From Candidatus Epulonipiscium viviparus (lineage in GTDB: Bacteria; Bacillota; Clostridia; Lachnospirales; Cellulosilyticaceae): DNA of 64,000 bases. The stretch lies in NCBI RefSeq assembly GCF_030708075.1, contig NZ_CP117982.1, positions 620,001-684,000 of the forward strand. Direction: 5' to 3'. Positions within the stretch are counted from its first letter, which is position 1, and each line of letters starts with the position of its first letter. The position numbers were made by a program, and so were the translations under genes. Shown in pieces: positions 28,101 through 36,762 of the stretch. The notes beneath the pieces are model-generated. The model was not told where the DNA came from, did not search any database, and worked only from the letters and a program-made list of their open reading frames with translations.

Positions 28101-29552
28101 GATATGTTCTGGGATATCGGTTTCGGGATTTACAAAGGAGCTAAAAGTATCGATGATCTTGCCGTTGCGTATTTTTACTGCGCCGATTTCGATTATCTTG
28201 TTGGATAAAGAGCTAAGGCCAGTGGTTTCTAAGTCGAAGATAACAAATTCATCTGCAAAAGTTGCGGTGGCATCGCCAGAAACAATCTTCGTACAGTCAT
28301 CTACAAAATAGGCTTCGACGCCATATATAATTTTGAAGGGGTCATCTTTTTCTATACAGTGGTTGGCAATCGGAAACGCTTGGAGGCAGCCATGATCGGT
28401 TATGGCAACAGCGGGCATTCCCCACTCTTTGGCACGCTTGATCATGGCCTTAATATCAACTACACTATCCATATCGCTCATCTTTGTGTGCAGATGTAAT
28501 TCTACTCGTTTAACTGGCGCAGTATCGATGCGTTTTTGGCGAAAAGCATCAATCTTCTTGACTCCCCTAATCGAGGCTAAGGCAACTTCTTTGTCAAATT
28601 TGTCATAGACTGCCACGCCCTTAACTTTATAGTAATCGCCTTTTTTAAGCTCCGATAGTAGATTACCCACTTCTTCATTAGCTGCAAATATTTTGAAGGT
28701 GATCGTATCCGTATAGTCAGACAAATCACAAATGATAATTGTTTTTTCGGAGCGAATTACTCGAGTTTCAATGTTTAATAGCTCGCCCTGAACTACAACT
28801 TCGCCGATCTCATCCACAACTTCATCGATAGATATAGCAGATCCTTCGCAATTTCGGCCATAAATCATATTGGTCATATCGACCTTTACTTTTTTGCGTG
28901 ACCGATATGACGACGATGAGGATTTGGCAGTAGAAGGTAGCTGGTCAGAAGGTTTAACTTTACTGCGAACAGGTGATTCGGTCCTGATGCGTTCGATTTC
29001 CTTTAATAGATTTTGTTCGCTAATGCTATAAGTAGGAGAAGCGTCGATAGCGCCAAAGTTAAACGTAAAAGCTGCAGTCTTGTTAAATCGCTGAGCAAAA
29101 GTATCCTGTAGAAATAGTATTAATTTGTTAAAGGTTTGGTCGTTAAAAGCGTCGGTTGCGATATTAATAACGACAGTATCGTTTTCTACGCAAAAAGTGG
29201 ACTCTCGTAGAATTAGATGAAATAAAAGATTGCAGCTCATAAGCTCCTCTAGCAAGATCGGGTGGTATTCTGCGACGAGTTTTTCTAGTGTGTATTCGCT
29301 AGGTAGATTATAAGAGTCCTCGATGCAAATATCAAAGTTAGCGTTGCTAAAAAGTTGAGATTTTATTTGTGTAATAATAGCTTGTTTGGTTGTAAAAGAT
29401 AGCAAATTTGATGACATTGCTATAAAGAATATTAACTTATTTTGACTTTTGCTAAATTGAACATCTGTAACCAATGAATTTTTCATCGTATTGCGTAAGT
29501 TGGGATTTAGTGTTAAGTCGGTTAGTACATCAAAGAACTTTTTGTCAGCCAT
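25188..29552 (-). CDS. polC: DNA polymerase III alpha subunit, PolC type
   Basis: This is the Gram-positive replicative polymerase with built-in proofreading, 1454 residues, a normal family length. From the N-terminus there is a helical N-terminal region, an OB fold (about 230-330), a PHP domain (HLHTKMSDMDS near 352), the DEDD exonuclease inserted in PHP (FDLETTG near 440, AHNADFD, HRAVDDA), a CPQC...CPKC zinc module near 930-955 and the polymerase core with PDIDLNF near 977. The ATG at 29552 follows AGAAGGAAG; in-frame sequence further upstream lacks a ribosome site. All catalytic motifs look intact, so it is probably the essential copy. Confidence 0.97.
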   Translation of the reverse strand: MADKKFFDVLTDLTLNPNLRNTMKNSLVTDVQFSKSQNKLIFFIAMSSNLLSFTTKQAIITQIKSQLFSNANFDICIEDSYNLPSEYTLEKLVAEYHPILLEELMSCNLLFHLILRESTFCVENDTVVINIATDAFNDQTFNKLILFLQDTFAQRFNKTAAFTFNFGAIDASPTYSISEQNLLKEIERIRTESPVRSKVKPSDQLPSTAKSSSSSYRSRKKVKVDMTNMIYGRNCEGSAISIDEVVDEIGEVVVQGELLNIETRVIRSEKTIIICDLSDYTDTITFKIFAANEEVGNLLSELKKGDYYKVKGVAVYDKFDKEVALASIRGVKKIDAFRQKRIDTAPVKRVELHLHTKMSDMDSVVDIKAMIKRAKEWGMPAVAITDHGCLQAFPIANHCIEKDDPFKIIYGVEAYFVDDCTKIVSGDATATFADEFVIFDLETTGLSSLSNKIIEIGAVKIRNGKIIDTFSSFVNPETDIPEHITELTGITTTDIADAPTIAAVLPQFVEFCASAILVAHNADFDMGFILHNTRDLAIEFNKTYIDTVSMARILLPNLGNAKLSNIANKLKVSLKNHHRAVDDASATAEIFLKFIEMLAQREIRNLDQLNELSNTSAEAIKKLPTYHGIILVKNEIGRINLNKLVSASHLDYFARRPRMPKSLIAQHREGLIIGSACEAGEVFSALLRDSNNIESIVDFYDYLEIQPTMNNEFMIRSDKHAATSRKDLEDYNKRIVQLGEKCGKRVVATCDVHFLDPEDEIYRRILMDYKGFKDADLQPPLYFRTTDEMLDEFSYLGSAKAYEVVVENTNAIATQIEKISPVLPDKCPPVIADSDKELRKICYDKAHEIYGPDLPEPVTARLERELNSIISNGYAVMYIIAQKLVWDSNDHGYLVGSRGSVGSSFAATMSGITEVNPLAAHYICPQCFYTDFDTNSAGTSGCDIPDRNCPKCQTPLNKEGHDIPFETFLGFYGDKEPDIDLNFSGEYQSKAHKYVEVLFGEGKAFRAGTIGTVADKTALMYVFKYLEKRQLSKRRAEMRRIASGCTGVKRTTGQHPGGIIVVPHDRDIYEFCAVQHPANDVNTPIITTHYEYHSIDHNLLKLDILGHDDPTIIRRLEDITGISSATIRLDDKDVMALFHGTAVLGIQPADISGIQLGSLGVPEFGTDFVIQMLLDAKPQNFSDLVRISGLSHGTDVWLGNAQTLIEEGKGTISTVICTRDDIMTYLISMGLEAGTAFTIMESVRKGKGLKPEWEQAMLEKDVPDWYIWSCKKIKYMFPKAHAAAYVMMAWRIAWYKVFHPLAYYTAFFSIRASSFNYELMCFGKEKLEANMKAITSMPKDKQTAKDQDTLKDMRIVQEMYARGFSFKPIDIFTASDVDFQIIDGQIMPSLGTIDGMGDKAAAMVVEAAKNGPFLSRDEFKTRTKVNQTVIDKMYQLGMLGDLPESNQISFMDIM

Positions 29553-29691
29553 TGTAAAACTTCCTTCTATATATAGTATATAAGCAGTATTGGCAATCGC
29601 TAGTGTTTTTATAACAGGTGAGCCTTGCAAAAATTTTACTGATATGATAGTCTGCTAGAAGATAGTTCAATAACAAGTTTTGGAGGTATGT

Positions 29692-32010
29692 ATGAAACAT
29701 AATTGGAAATTCAAAAAAGGTGAAATGAACGATGCATATAGAATAGATTTTGACGACTCAGATTTTAGAATAGTATCTGTACCACACGATTACGCGATAG
29801 AGGGACCCTTTTCTCCGGATAACGATAAACAAGGCGAAAAAGTGGAAGCCGATGGAATCCACGATAAGATTACTCATGTTGGGCGAACCGGAGCGTTGCC
29901 AATTACCGATTGGGCTTGGTATCGCAAAGAATTTTTTGTGGACAAAGATGCCAAAAATGTATTCTTAGAATTTGATGGAATCATGTGTAACAGTACGATA
30001 TATGTAAATGAAACTGAAGTGGGTGGCAGAATTTATGGCTATTCATCGTTTAGTGTAGATATAACTAGTGCTTGTAAGTTTGGAGAAAACAACTTGCTGG
30101 CTATTTCGGTGCGCCCAGAAGGCAATGCGTCGCGATGGTATCCAGGAGCAGGAGTATATAGAAATGTGCGTTTGGTTCAAAAAGGCAGTGAATATTTTCC
30201 ATATTTGCCATTGTTCATACGTCCGGCAGTAAAGGGAGATTGCGCAGAAGTAGCATTCGATATTAACGTGGCAACTAATGAACAAGAGTATATGCTCGAT
30301 GTTGCAATATATGACCAAGAAGGTAAATTGGTAGCATCTCAAAAATATACTTCAACGAAAGCAAAGTTTTCTGGAGAATTAGAACTTGAAAATTATCATC
30401 TGTGGGAAATATTAAATTCGTATTTATATACCTTCGAAGCAAAACTATATATAAAAGGAAAAGAAGCAGATATCGCAATAACTAAATTTGGCATTAGAAC
30501 AATTGACTACGGCCCAGACAAAGGCTTATATATCAACAATAAATATACAAAGCTAAACGGTGTGTGCATGCATCACGATCTGGGAGCGCTAGGAGCCGTG
30601 GTTAATATATCTGCTATCAATCGTCAAATTGAAAAGTTAATCGATATAGGAGTAAATGCGATTAGATTTAGCCACAATCCGCCATCTCCAGAATATCTAG
30701 ATGCGTGTGATAGGTATGGAATTGTAACAATAGATGAAGCATTTGATGAATGGAAAATCCAAAAAGTTTCAAACGGATACGGAAAGCACTTTAATCAAGA
30801 AGGTGAAAAAGATATTCGCACGATGGTAAAACGCGATCGCAATCATCCGTCTATTATAATGTGGTCGATAGGCAACGAAATATTAGAGCAACGATTGATA
30901 TATGGCTGGAAGTATGCAAAATTTTTAAGCGATATTTGCCACGAAGAGGATCCAACACGACCTACGACGGCAGGATTTAATAACACAGAAGGAGCATTTA
31001 CTAATGGGCTTGCAGCAGAAGTTGATATAGTTGGTGCCAATTATAAGCCGCATCAGTATGTGCGTTTTCATAACACATATCCAGATGCAGTATTATATGG
31101 TAGCGAAACATCATCTTGCCTAAGTTCTCGCGGGCACTACTATCTGCCAAAGCGCTACCCATCAATAGCAGAGCCGATGGAAGACTTGCAAATGTGCTCA
31201 TACGATATGGAAGGGCCGGCTTGGGCATACTATCCAGAACGAGAAATATATGTGCAAAAGAAAAATGACTATCTGCTAGGAGAATTTGTGTGGACAGGCT
31301 TTGACTATCTGGGAGAGCCAACACCGTATCGCTTGGAGTGGCCATCGCGTAGCTCATATTTTGGAATATATGATTTGGCAGGGCTAAAAAAAGATCGTGC
31401 GTATTCATATATGTCGGCGTGGACAGATAAAGAATTTATCCATATATTGCCACATTGGAATTGGAACGAAGGAGATGTAGTAGATATCCATTGCTATACA
31501 CACGCAAAAGAAGCGGAGTTGTTTGTAAACGGAGTTTCATATGGAATTAAGCATAAAGATGAAAACGATGAGCTTTTATCTAACAGGTTAATTTGGAAAT
31601 ATATAAAATTTGTGCCAGGAGAAATTACAGTAGTTGCGCAAGATAAGACCAAAATGAGTGCAACAATAAAGACAGCTGGAGAGCCGGCTCAAATAAAAAT
31701 TACACCAGAGAGAACCGAAATCAAAGCCGATGGAGAAGATCTAATATACTTTGTGTTAGAAATTTTGGATAAAGACGGCGTGCTGTGTCCAAAAGCTAAT
31801 AACAGAGTGGATTTAACAGTAGATGGCGGAGAGTATGTAGCCGCTGATGCTGGAGATGCGACATCGTTAAGAATGTTTACAGAGCCATACTGTGAGGCAT
31901 TTAGCGGAAAGTTGGTAGCGATAGCCAAATCGTCGGCGGCGGGAACGCTAACTCTAAAAGCAACGGCGCCAGAACTGGGTGAAGCGACGGCAAAGATACA
32001 GGTAAAATGA
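29692..32010 (+). CDS. Glycoside hydrolase family 2 (beta-galactosidase type), copy B
   Basis: This 772-residue paralogue of the GH2 enzyme at 18545 lies on the opposite strand. The acid/base is E396 in WSIGNEILEQ and the nucleophile E531 in LLGEFVWTGFDYLGEP. Domain order, length and long blocks agree with copy A, but codon choice is more AT-rich and many surface residues differ, so the duplication is not recent. No signal peptide. The ATG at 29692 follows TTGGAGG. It is divergent from polC. The two copies may act on different beta-galactosides or on related sugars. Confidence 0.92.
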   Translation: MKHNWKFKKGEMNDAYRIDFDDSDFRIVSVPHDYAIEGPFSPDNDKQGEKVEADGIHDKITHVGRTGALPITDWAWYRKEFFVDKDAKNVFLEFDGIMCNSTIYVNETEVGGRIYGYSSFSVDITSACKFGENNLLAISVRPEGNASRWYPGAGVYRNVRLVQKGSEYFPYLPLFIRPAVKGDCAEVAFDINVATNEQEYMLDVAIYDQEGKLVASQKYTSTKAKFSGELELENYHLWEILNSYLYTFEAKLYIKGKEADIAITKFGIRTIDYGPDKGLYINNKYTKLNGVCMHHDLGALGAVVNISAINRQIEKLIDIGVNAIRFSHNPPSPEYLDACDRYGIVTIDEAFDEWKIQKVSNGYGKHFNQEGEKDIRTMVKRDRNHPSIIMWSIGNEILEQRLIYGWKYAKFLSDICHEEDPTRPTTAGFNNTEGAFTNGLAAEVDIVGANYKPHQYVRFHNTYPDAVLYGSETSSCLSSRGHYYLPKRYPSIAEPMEDLQMCSYDMEGPAWAYYPEREIYVQKKNDYLLGEFVWTGFDYLGEPTPYRLEWPSRSSYFGIYDLAGLKKDRAYSYMSAWTDKEFIHILPHWNWNEGDVVDIHCYTHAKEAELFVNGVSYGIKHKDENDELLSNRLIWKYIKFVPGEITVVAQDKTKMSATIKTAGEPAQIKITPERTEIKADGEDLIYFVLEILDKDGVLCPKANNRVDLTVDGGEYVAADAGDATSLRMFTEPYCEAFSGKLVAIAKSSAAGTLTLKATAPELGEATAKIQVK

Positions 32011-32032
32011 TAAAAGTATGCGCATAAATAAG

Positions 32033-32061
32033 GCCGTAGCAGCGAAAGAATCTGCTATGGC
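32033..32061 (-). terminator. Hairpin between convergent GH2 and GH26 genes
   Basis: GCCGTAGCAG (32033-32042) pairs with CTGCTATGGC (32052-32061), with one G-T pair. T-rich sequence follows on the minus strand only weakly (TTATTTAT). Confidence 0.5.
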
Positions 32062-32070
32062 GTGCATATA

Positions 32071-34323
32071 TTAGATAAGCGAAAATATGGAAATCTTATC
32101 CTGAAGCTCTGAAAGTTCACGGGATAGACTAAGATCTAGTGCTTCGTGTTGAACAAGAGGTTCATCAGATATAACGGGTGCGTTGGAGACCAATGACGGC
32201 TCTACTTTGATAGCCGTAATATCATCTATAAATATAAAAGACGTTAAAATATAGTGGTCACCCTGTTTTGATAACAAGCCGTCGTCGGGTAACGATGCGA
32301 CATTTTCGAATACAGAGTTGAACCAAAATTGAATAGATTTAATCTCTGCAGGATTAACTGGCTTACCAGATCTTTGACCAATAAATTGATCAAATGGGAT
32401 GGTGATGTATTTGGCTTCAGTAGTTTTCATAAAGTCGGTAAGTTCTGTTTCAAACTCTTCCTGTGCAGTTGATAGCTGAACCACAAATTTTTGGCCATAC
32501 CCATCGGGTTGAATCCACATACTAAGTGCGTTGTAATTAAACTCTTCGGAGATTTTAATCTTTTTGCCAGAAACAAAGCCTGCCCATACAGTAGTTCCGC
32601 GATAATCTAGCGTATAGTTTAGTTGTCCCATAAATTGCCCTAGTCCTTCATATTGAGGATACAAATTAAATGATGCGCTACTTCCGGCGGCAGCGGTAGA
32701 GTCGCCATATGCCAAACGAACAACTTCGTCGTAACCAAAGTAGTATTCAAAGTTTTCAAAGATATGTTGCGGAGGAGAAGGTCTTTCTTTGCCGATGCTA
32801 ATAAATGAAACCTGTCCTAATAGTTTTCCGTCAGCAAGTAGTGAAATATCGGCTGTGTTGGTTGGGATAATAGAAGCGATATCGTCTTCAGAAAATGTTA
32901 CGATATATAACCCGTCCTCATTGAGTGTAGCAGGAAAACTGATGATCCCAGATGCAGAATCAGAAATCATAAACTCTACTTCTGTTGCGTTTTGAGCAAC
33001 ACCGATGAACGTTGTAGGTTTCAGTATGGTTTGCATATCGTGTGGAGCTAGCAAATATCCAGTGGGAGGTTGTGGTTCTGATGTGGCCTCAACATGAGGG
33101 GTGGTATCGTAAAAATTCGTGCCTGTGGCAAAAATAATTCCGCTTGTATTGTATAAATCTATGAACTCATTAATCATTTCATGCCCGGAGGTTGCGTTAT
33201 ATTTAAACGGTATAAAAAAATCATCGGCAGTAAAGTTGGCCCATAAAAGGGTGTATGCCAATCCGCATTCTTGAGCGATTTTGAAAATATTAGCAAAAAA
33301 GTTTTGGTTTGCTATTGGATTATTCGTAATATCTAAGCCATTTTTGGAGCCATCTGCGCGGCGAATGCTCGCACCAGTTTCGGATAAGGCTGGGATTTTG
33401 TCTTTAATCATTGCAGCTTCAGCAAGAATTTTACAAGACGTTTGAAGTGTATTTATATACAGAGTGTTATATTGTTCACCAGCAATTGAGTAGTCGCAGT
33501 AGTAGTTGAATGCCATAATATCGACATAGTCATCTCCGGGAAATTTTTCGAGATAATGACCAATAGAGTCGAAAGGTCCGTTTGGTGAATATACATATAG
33601 AAAATTATGTACACCATTGTCTTTTAAATAATCGACAGTGTATCTATATAAAGATTTGTACGTATTGATAGAAAGAGCAGAGCCCCACCAAAACCAGCCG
33701 CCATTGTTTTTGGGAAACGGACGAAATAGTACGGGGATATCTCCTATGGCGGAAGCGTATTGTACGATTATATCGAGATACGTATTAAATTTATCGTTGA
33801 GCTTACCTCCGGGCAAGATGTGTGCGACAGGGTTGCCAGATAAATTTTTAGAATCTATAAAACTGGCTCCGAAATAATCATAGTCGCCATCAGATATATC
33901 AAATCGCGAATCTGTAAAATTGGGTGGATAAACAGATAAAGTAATGAGAGCGCCTTCGCTAGCAGCTTGTTTTGTGATTTCAACACTCTTGGCAAACGCA
34001 TCAGCAAGAGAGGTTGCCTCTATTTCGCTACCAGTTAATGTGGCGGCATCGAAACCTACAAGGCCAGCATAAGTGCCGGTAATTTCTTTAACATCAGAGC
34101 CACCAGCTGCATTGGAATATACACAGTGAGTGAGATCGTTTTGATGCCCAAACAAAGTTTGATTAGCAGCAGACAAAGACCGCAAAAATGCAGCGGCGGC
34201 CCTAGTGGTCGGGGTAGCTTGTTTGTCGGCAAGGGAAACAGAGTCAGGTAAATACGACAAGTTTGCCTTTTCCGGGGTACCTGCTAAAGATGTTATCTGA
34301 ACAGTATGATCTAATGTCATCAT
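32071..34323 (-). CDS. GH26 mannanase-like protein with carbohydrate-binding domain, altered catalytic Glu
   Basis: This 750-residue protein has a GH26 TIM-barrel (about 35-390): LFGHQNDL, VLFRPFPKNNGGWFWWG and ALSETGAS, with E315 as nucleophile. At the acid/base position the usual His-Glu is Pro-Lys, with K205 (codon AAA), so normal hydrolysis is doubtful. An Ig-like linker and a jelly-roll domain resembling CBM11/CIA30 (about 490-690) follow. No signal peptide is visible, although AGGAGG seven bases before the ATG makes the start firm. It could bind mannan-like glycans without cutting, or use another residue. It converges on GH2 copy B. Confidence 0.8.
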   Translation of the reverse strand: MMTLDHTVQITSLAGTPEKANLSYLPDSVSLADKQATPTTRAAAAFLRSLSAANQTLFGHQNDLTHCVYSNAAGGSDVKEITGTYAGLVGFDAATLTGSEIEATSLADAFAKSVEITKQAASEGALITLSVYPPNFTDSRFDISDGDYDYFGASFIDSKNLSGNPVAHILPGGKLNDKFNTYLDIIVQYASAIGDIPVLFRPFPKNNGGWFWWGSALSINTYKSLYRYTVDYLKDNGVHNFLYVYSPNGPFDSIGHYLEKFPGDDYVDIMAFNYYCDYSIAGEQYNTLYINTLQTSCKILAEAAMIKDKIPALSETGASIRRADGSKNGLDITNNPIANQNFFANIFKIAQECGLAYTLLWANFTADDFFIPFKYNATSGHEMINEFIDLYNTSGIIFATGTNFYDTTPHVEATSEPQPPTGYLLAPHDMQTILKPTTFIGVAQNATEVEFMISDSASGIISFPATLNEDGLYIVTFSEDDIASIIPTNTADISLLADGKLLGQVSFISIGKERPSPPQHIFENFEYYFGYDEVVRLAYGDSTAAAGSSASFNLYPQYEGLGQFMGQLNYTLDYRGTTVWAGFVSGKKIKISEEFNYNALSMWIQPDGYGQKFVVQLSTAQEEFETELTDFMKTTEAKYITIPFDQFIGQRSGKPVNPAEIKSIQFWFNSVFENVASLPDDGLLSKQGDHYILTSFIFIDDITAIKVEPSLVSNAPVISDEPLVQHEALDLSLSRELSELQDKISIFSLI

Positions 34324-34492
34324 AAAAATTCCTCCTAAATATAGTGTAGTAAAAAATGTACTGTTACAAGCAGTAACCGTTTTGAAGTAGATGGTTAGTC
34401 ATATTGTAATAATAAATAATTATAATGAATTATAGTATAAAAAATAAAATTTGTAAAGAGTATAATTTGGATGAAACAAATTGAAATTTCAG

Positions 34493-34537
34493 AAATCATG
34501 TCTATGAGTTTTTGTGCATATTCAAAATCATGTCCAC
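34493..34537 (+). promoter_or_regulatory. Direct repeat upstream of the repeat-protein operon
   Basis: AAATCATGTCTA and AAATCATGTCCA occur about three helical turns apart in the 288-base gap before the operon. They could be an operator pair. No convincing -35/-10 pair was found here. Confidence 0.3.
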
Positions 34538-34611
34538 ATAATATAATATTAAGTATTTTGAATAAAATGATATCAAATTATGAAACAAGTTAAGAAGAAT
34601 TGGAGGACAAA

Positions 34612-35121
34612 ATGAATTTCAAAGAAAATTTTAAAGAGAATGTAAAAAAAGCAGAATCAAATACGGCGAAAGCTCTAGCATTTACAAATCTGAAAATGGG
34701 AAAATCTTCGGAATCAGCGGAGAATCCAACAGAAGAATCGAATACGGCGAAAGTTCCAGTATTTGGAAACTTGAAAATAGGAAAAGCTACAGAAACGGGA
34801 GCAGCGGGGAAAACTCCAGCGGAATCGAATGCGGCGAAAGCACCGGCATTTGCAAATCTGAAAATAGGAAAAGCTACAGAGTCGGGAGCAGCGGGGAATA
34901 CAACAGCAGAATCGAATACGGCGAAAGCACCGGTATTTGGAAATTCGAAAATGGGAAAAGCTACAGAGTCAGGAGCAGCGGGGAAAACTCCAGCGGAATC
35001 GAATGCGGCAAAAACTTCAGCATTTGCAAATCTGAAAATAGGAAAAGCAACGAATCGGAGCAGCGGGGAAAACTCCAGCGGAATCGAATACGGCAAAAGC
35101 ACCGGCATTTGGAAATTCTGA
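34612..35121 (+). CDS. N-terminal fragment of the 29-residue-repeat protein
   Basis: This is the first uninterrupted piece, 169 residues. It has a short charged N-terminus and then five or so repeat units in frame (for example AKAPAFANLKIGKATES). After about base 35045 the frame is lost and the final 25 residues (beginning NRSSGENSSG) are out-of-frame readings of the same repeat. It has the only clear ribosome site of the locus apart from that of the C-terminal piece. Confidence 0.55.
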   Translation: MNFKENFKENVKKAESNTAKALAFTNLKMGKSSESAENPTEESNTAKVPVFGNLKIGKATETGAAGKTPAESNAAKAPAFANLKIGKATESGAAGNTTAESNTAKAPVFGNSKMGKATESGAAGKTPAESNAAKTSAFANLKIGKATNRSSGENSSGIEYGKSTGIWKF

Positions 35122-36590
35122 AAATGGGAAAAGCTACAGAGTCAGGAGCAGCGGGGAAAACTCCAGCGGAATCGAATGCGGCGAAAGCACCGGCATTTGC
35201 AAATCTGAAAATGGGAAAAGCTACAGAGTCGGGAGCAGCGGGGAAAACTCCAGCAGAATCGAATGCGGCAAAAACTTCAGCATTTGCAAATCTGAAAATA
35301 GGGAAAAGCTACAGAGTCAGGAGCAGCGGGGAAAACTCAGCAGAATCGAATACGGCGAAAGCACCGGCATTTGCAAATCTGAAAATGGGAAAAGCTACAG
35401 AGTCAGGAGCAGCAGGGAATACAACAGCGGAATCGAATACGGCGAAAGCTCCAGCATCTGCGAATCCGAATACGGCGAAAGCACCAGCATTTGGAAATCT
35501 GAAAATGGGAAAAGCTACAGAGTCAGGAGCAGCTGGGAAAACAACAGCAGAATCGAATACGGCGAAAGCACCGGCATTTGCAAATCTGAAACGGCGAAAG
35601 CTCCAGCATCTGCGAATCTGAAAAGCGAAAGCTCCAGCATCTCAATCGAATACGGCGAAAGCATCGGCATTTGCAAATCTGAAAATAGGAAAAGCAACGG
35701 AATCTGGAGCAGCTGGGAATACAACAGCGGAATCGAATGCGGCGAAAACACCGGCATTTGCAAATCTGAAAATAGGAAAAGCAACAGAATCTGGAGCAGC
35801 GGGGAATACAACAGCAGAATCGAATGCGGCAAAAACTTCAGCATTTGCAAATCTGAAAATAGGAAAAGCAACAGAATCTGGAGCAGCTGGGAATACAACA
35901 GCGGAATCGAATACGGCGAAAACTCCAGCATCTGCGAATCCGAAAACGGCGAAAGCACCAGCATATGCAAATCTGAAAATGGGAAAATCTTCGGAATCAG
36001 CGGAGAATCCAACAGAAGAATCGAATACGGCGAAAACACCGGCATTTGCAAATCCGAAAACGGGGAAAGCACCGGCATTTGCAAAACTGAAAATGGGAAA
36101 AGCTACAGAAACGGGAGCAGCGGGGAAAAATCCAGCAGAATCGAATGCGGCGAAAGCTCCAGCATCTGCAAATCCGAAAATAGGAAAAGCTACAGAATCG
36201 GGAGCAGCGGAGAAACCTCCAGCAGAATCGAATACGGCGAAAGCTCCAGCATCTGCGAATCCGAAAACGGCGAAAGCACCAGCATATGCAAATCTGAAAA
36301 TGGGAAAATCTTCGGAATCAGCGGAGAATCCAACAGAAGAATCGAATACGGCGAAAACACCGGCATTTGCAAATCCGAAAACGGGGAAAGCACCGGCATT
36401 TGCAAAACTGAAAATGGGAAAAGCTACAGAAACGGGAGCAGCGGGGAAAACTCCAGCAGAATCGAATACGGCGAAAGCACCAGCATTTGCAAATCTGAAA
36501 ATGGAAAACTACAGAGCAGGAGCAGCTGGAATACAACACGGAAACGAATGCGGCAAAAGCTTCAGCATTTGCAAATCCGAAATGGGAAAA
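34790..36590 (+). repeat. Tandem 87-bp coding repeats (29 residues per unit)
   Basis: About twenty units of 87 bp, variable at a few codons, with some units shortened or fused. Repeats give long false reading frames on the minus strand as well; these are shadows. Confidence 0.85.
35115..35621 (+). CDS. Internal fragment of the 29-residue-repeat protein
   Basis: Repeat units continue here in another frame. Within it an extra G near 35299 and a missing C near 35335 cancel out, leaving some twelve odd residues (beginning SYRVRSSGEN) before the normal repeat resumes. The piece ends where a deletion near 35595 brings the frame to a stop. It has no start signal of its own and is listed as part of the broken gene. 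Confidence 0.4.
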   Translation: MLKMGKATESGAAGKTPAESNAAKAPAFANLKMGKATESGAAGKTPAESNAAKTSAFANLKIGKSYRVRSSGENSAESNTAKAPAFANLKMGKATESGAAGNTTAESNTAKAPASANPNTAKAPAFGNLKMGKATESGAAGKTTAESNTAKAPAFANLKRRKLQHLRI

Positions 36591-36650
36591 AGCTACAGAT
36601 CAGAGCAACCGGAAAAACTCCACGAATCGATACGGCAAAATTCATATTGA
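35649..36650 (+). CDS. Internal fragment 2 of the 29-residue-repeat protein
   Basis: Repeat units run in one frame from about 35649 to about 36490 (AESNTAKTPAFANPKTGKAP and similar), including a larger duplicated block of about 340 bp starting MGKSSESAENPTEESNTAK (near 35979 and again near 36300). The frame is then lost in a stretch with several missing bases. It has no ribosome site of its own. Confidence 0.4.
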   Translation, partial: NTAKASAFANLKIGKATESGAAGNTTAESNAAKTPAFANLKIGKATESGAAGNTTAESNAAKTSAFANLKIGKATESGAAGNTTAESNTAKTPASANPKTAKAPAYANLKMGKSSESAENPTEESNTAKTPAFANPKTGKAPAFAKLKMGKATETGAAGKNPAESNAAKAPASANPKIGKATESGAAEKPPAESNTAKAPASANPKTAKAPAYANLKMGKSSESAENPTEESNTAKTPAFANPKTGKAPAFAKLKMGKATETGAAGKTPAESNTAKAPAFANLKMENYRAGAAGIQHGNECGKSFSICKSEMGKSYRSEQPEKLHESIRQNSY

Positions 36651-36762
36651 AATCACAAAAAAGAAAGCAACGAAATCGGGAGCGACAAGTAAAAAAGCAA
36701 AGGCTGGAAAGTCTGCAAAAGATAAAAAGATAAGCTTCGCAAATCTAAAGGGAGTAAAAAAA

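Noticed and set aside
35515-36405. Long minus-strand reading frames across the 87-bp repeats
   Set aside because: They are a by-product of the repeat sequence and have no start signals; the plus strand has a ribosome site and an in-frame membrane anchor.
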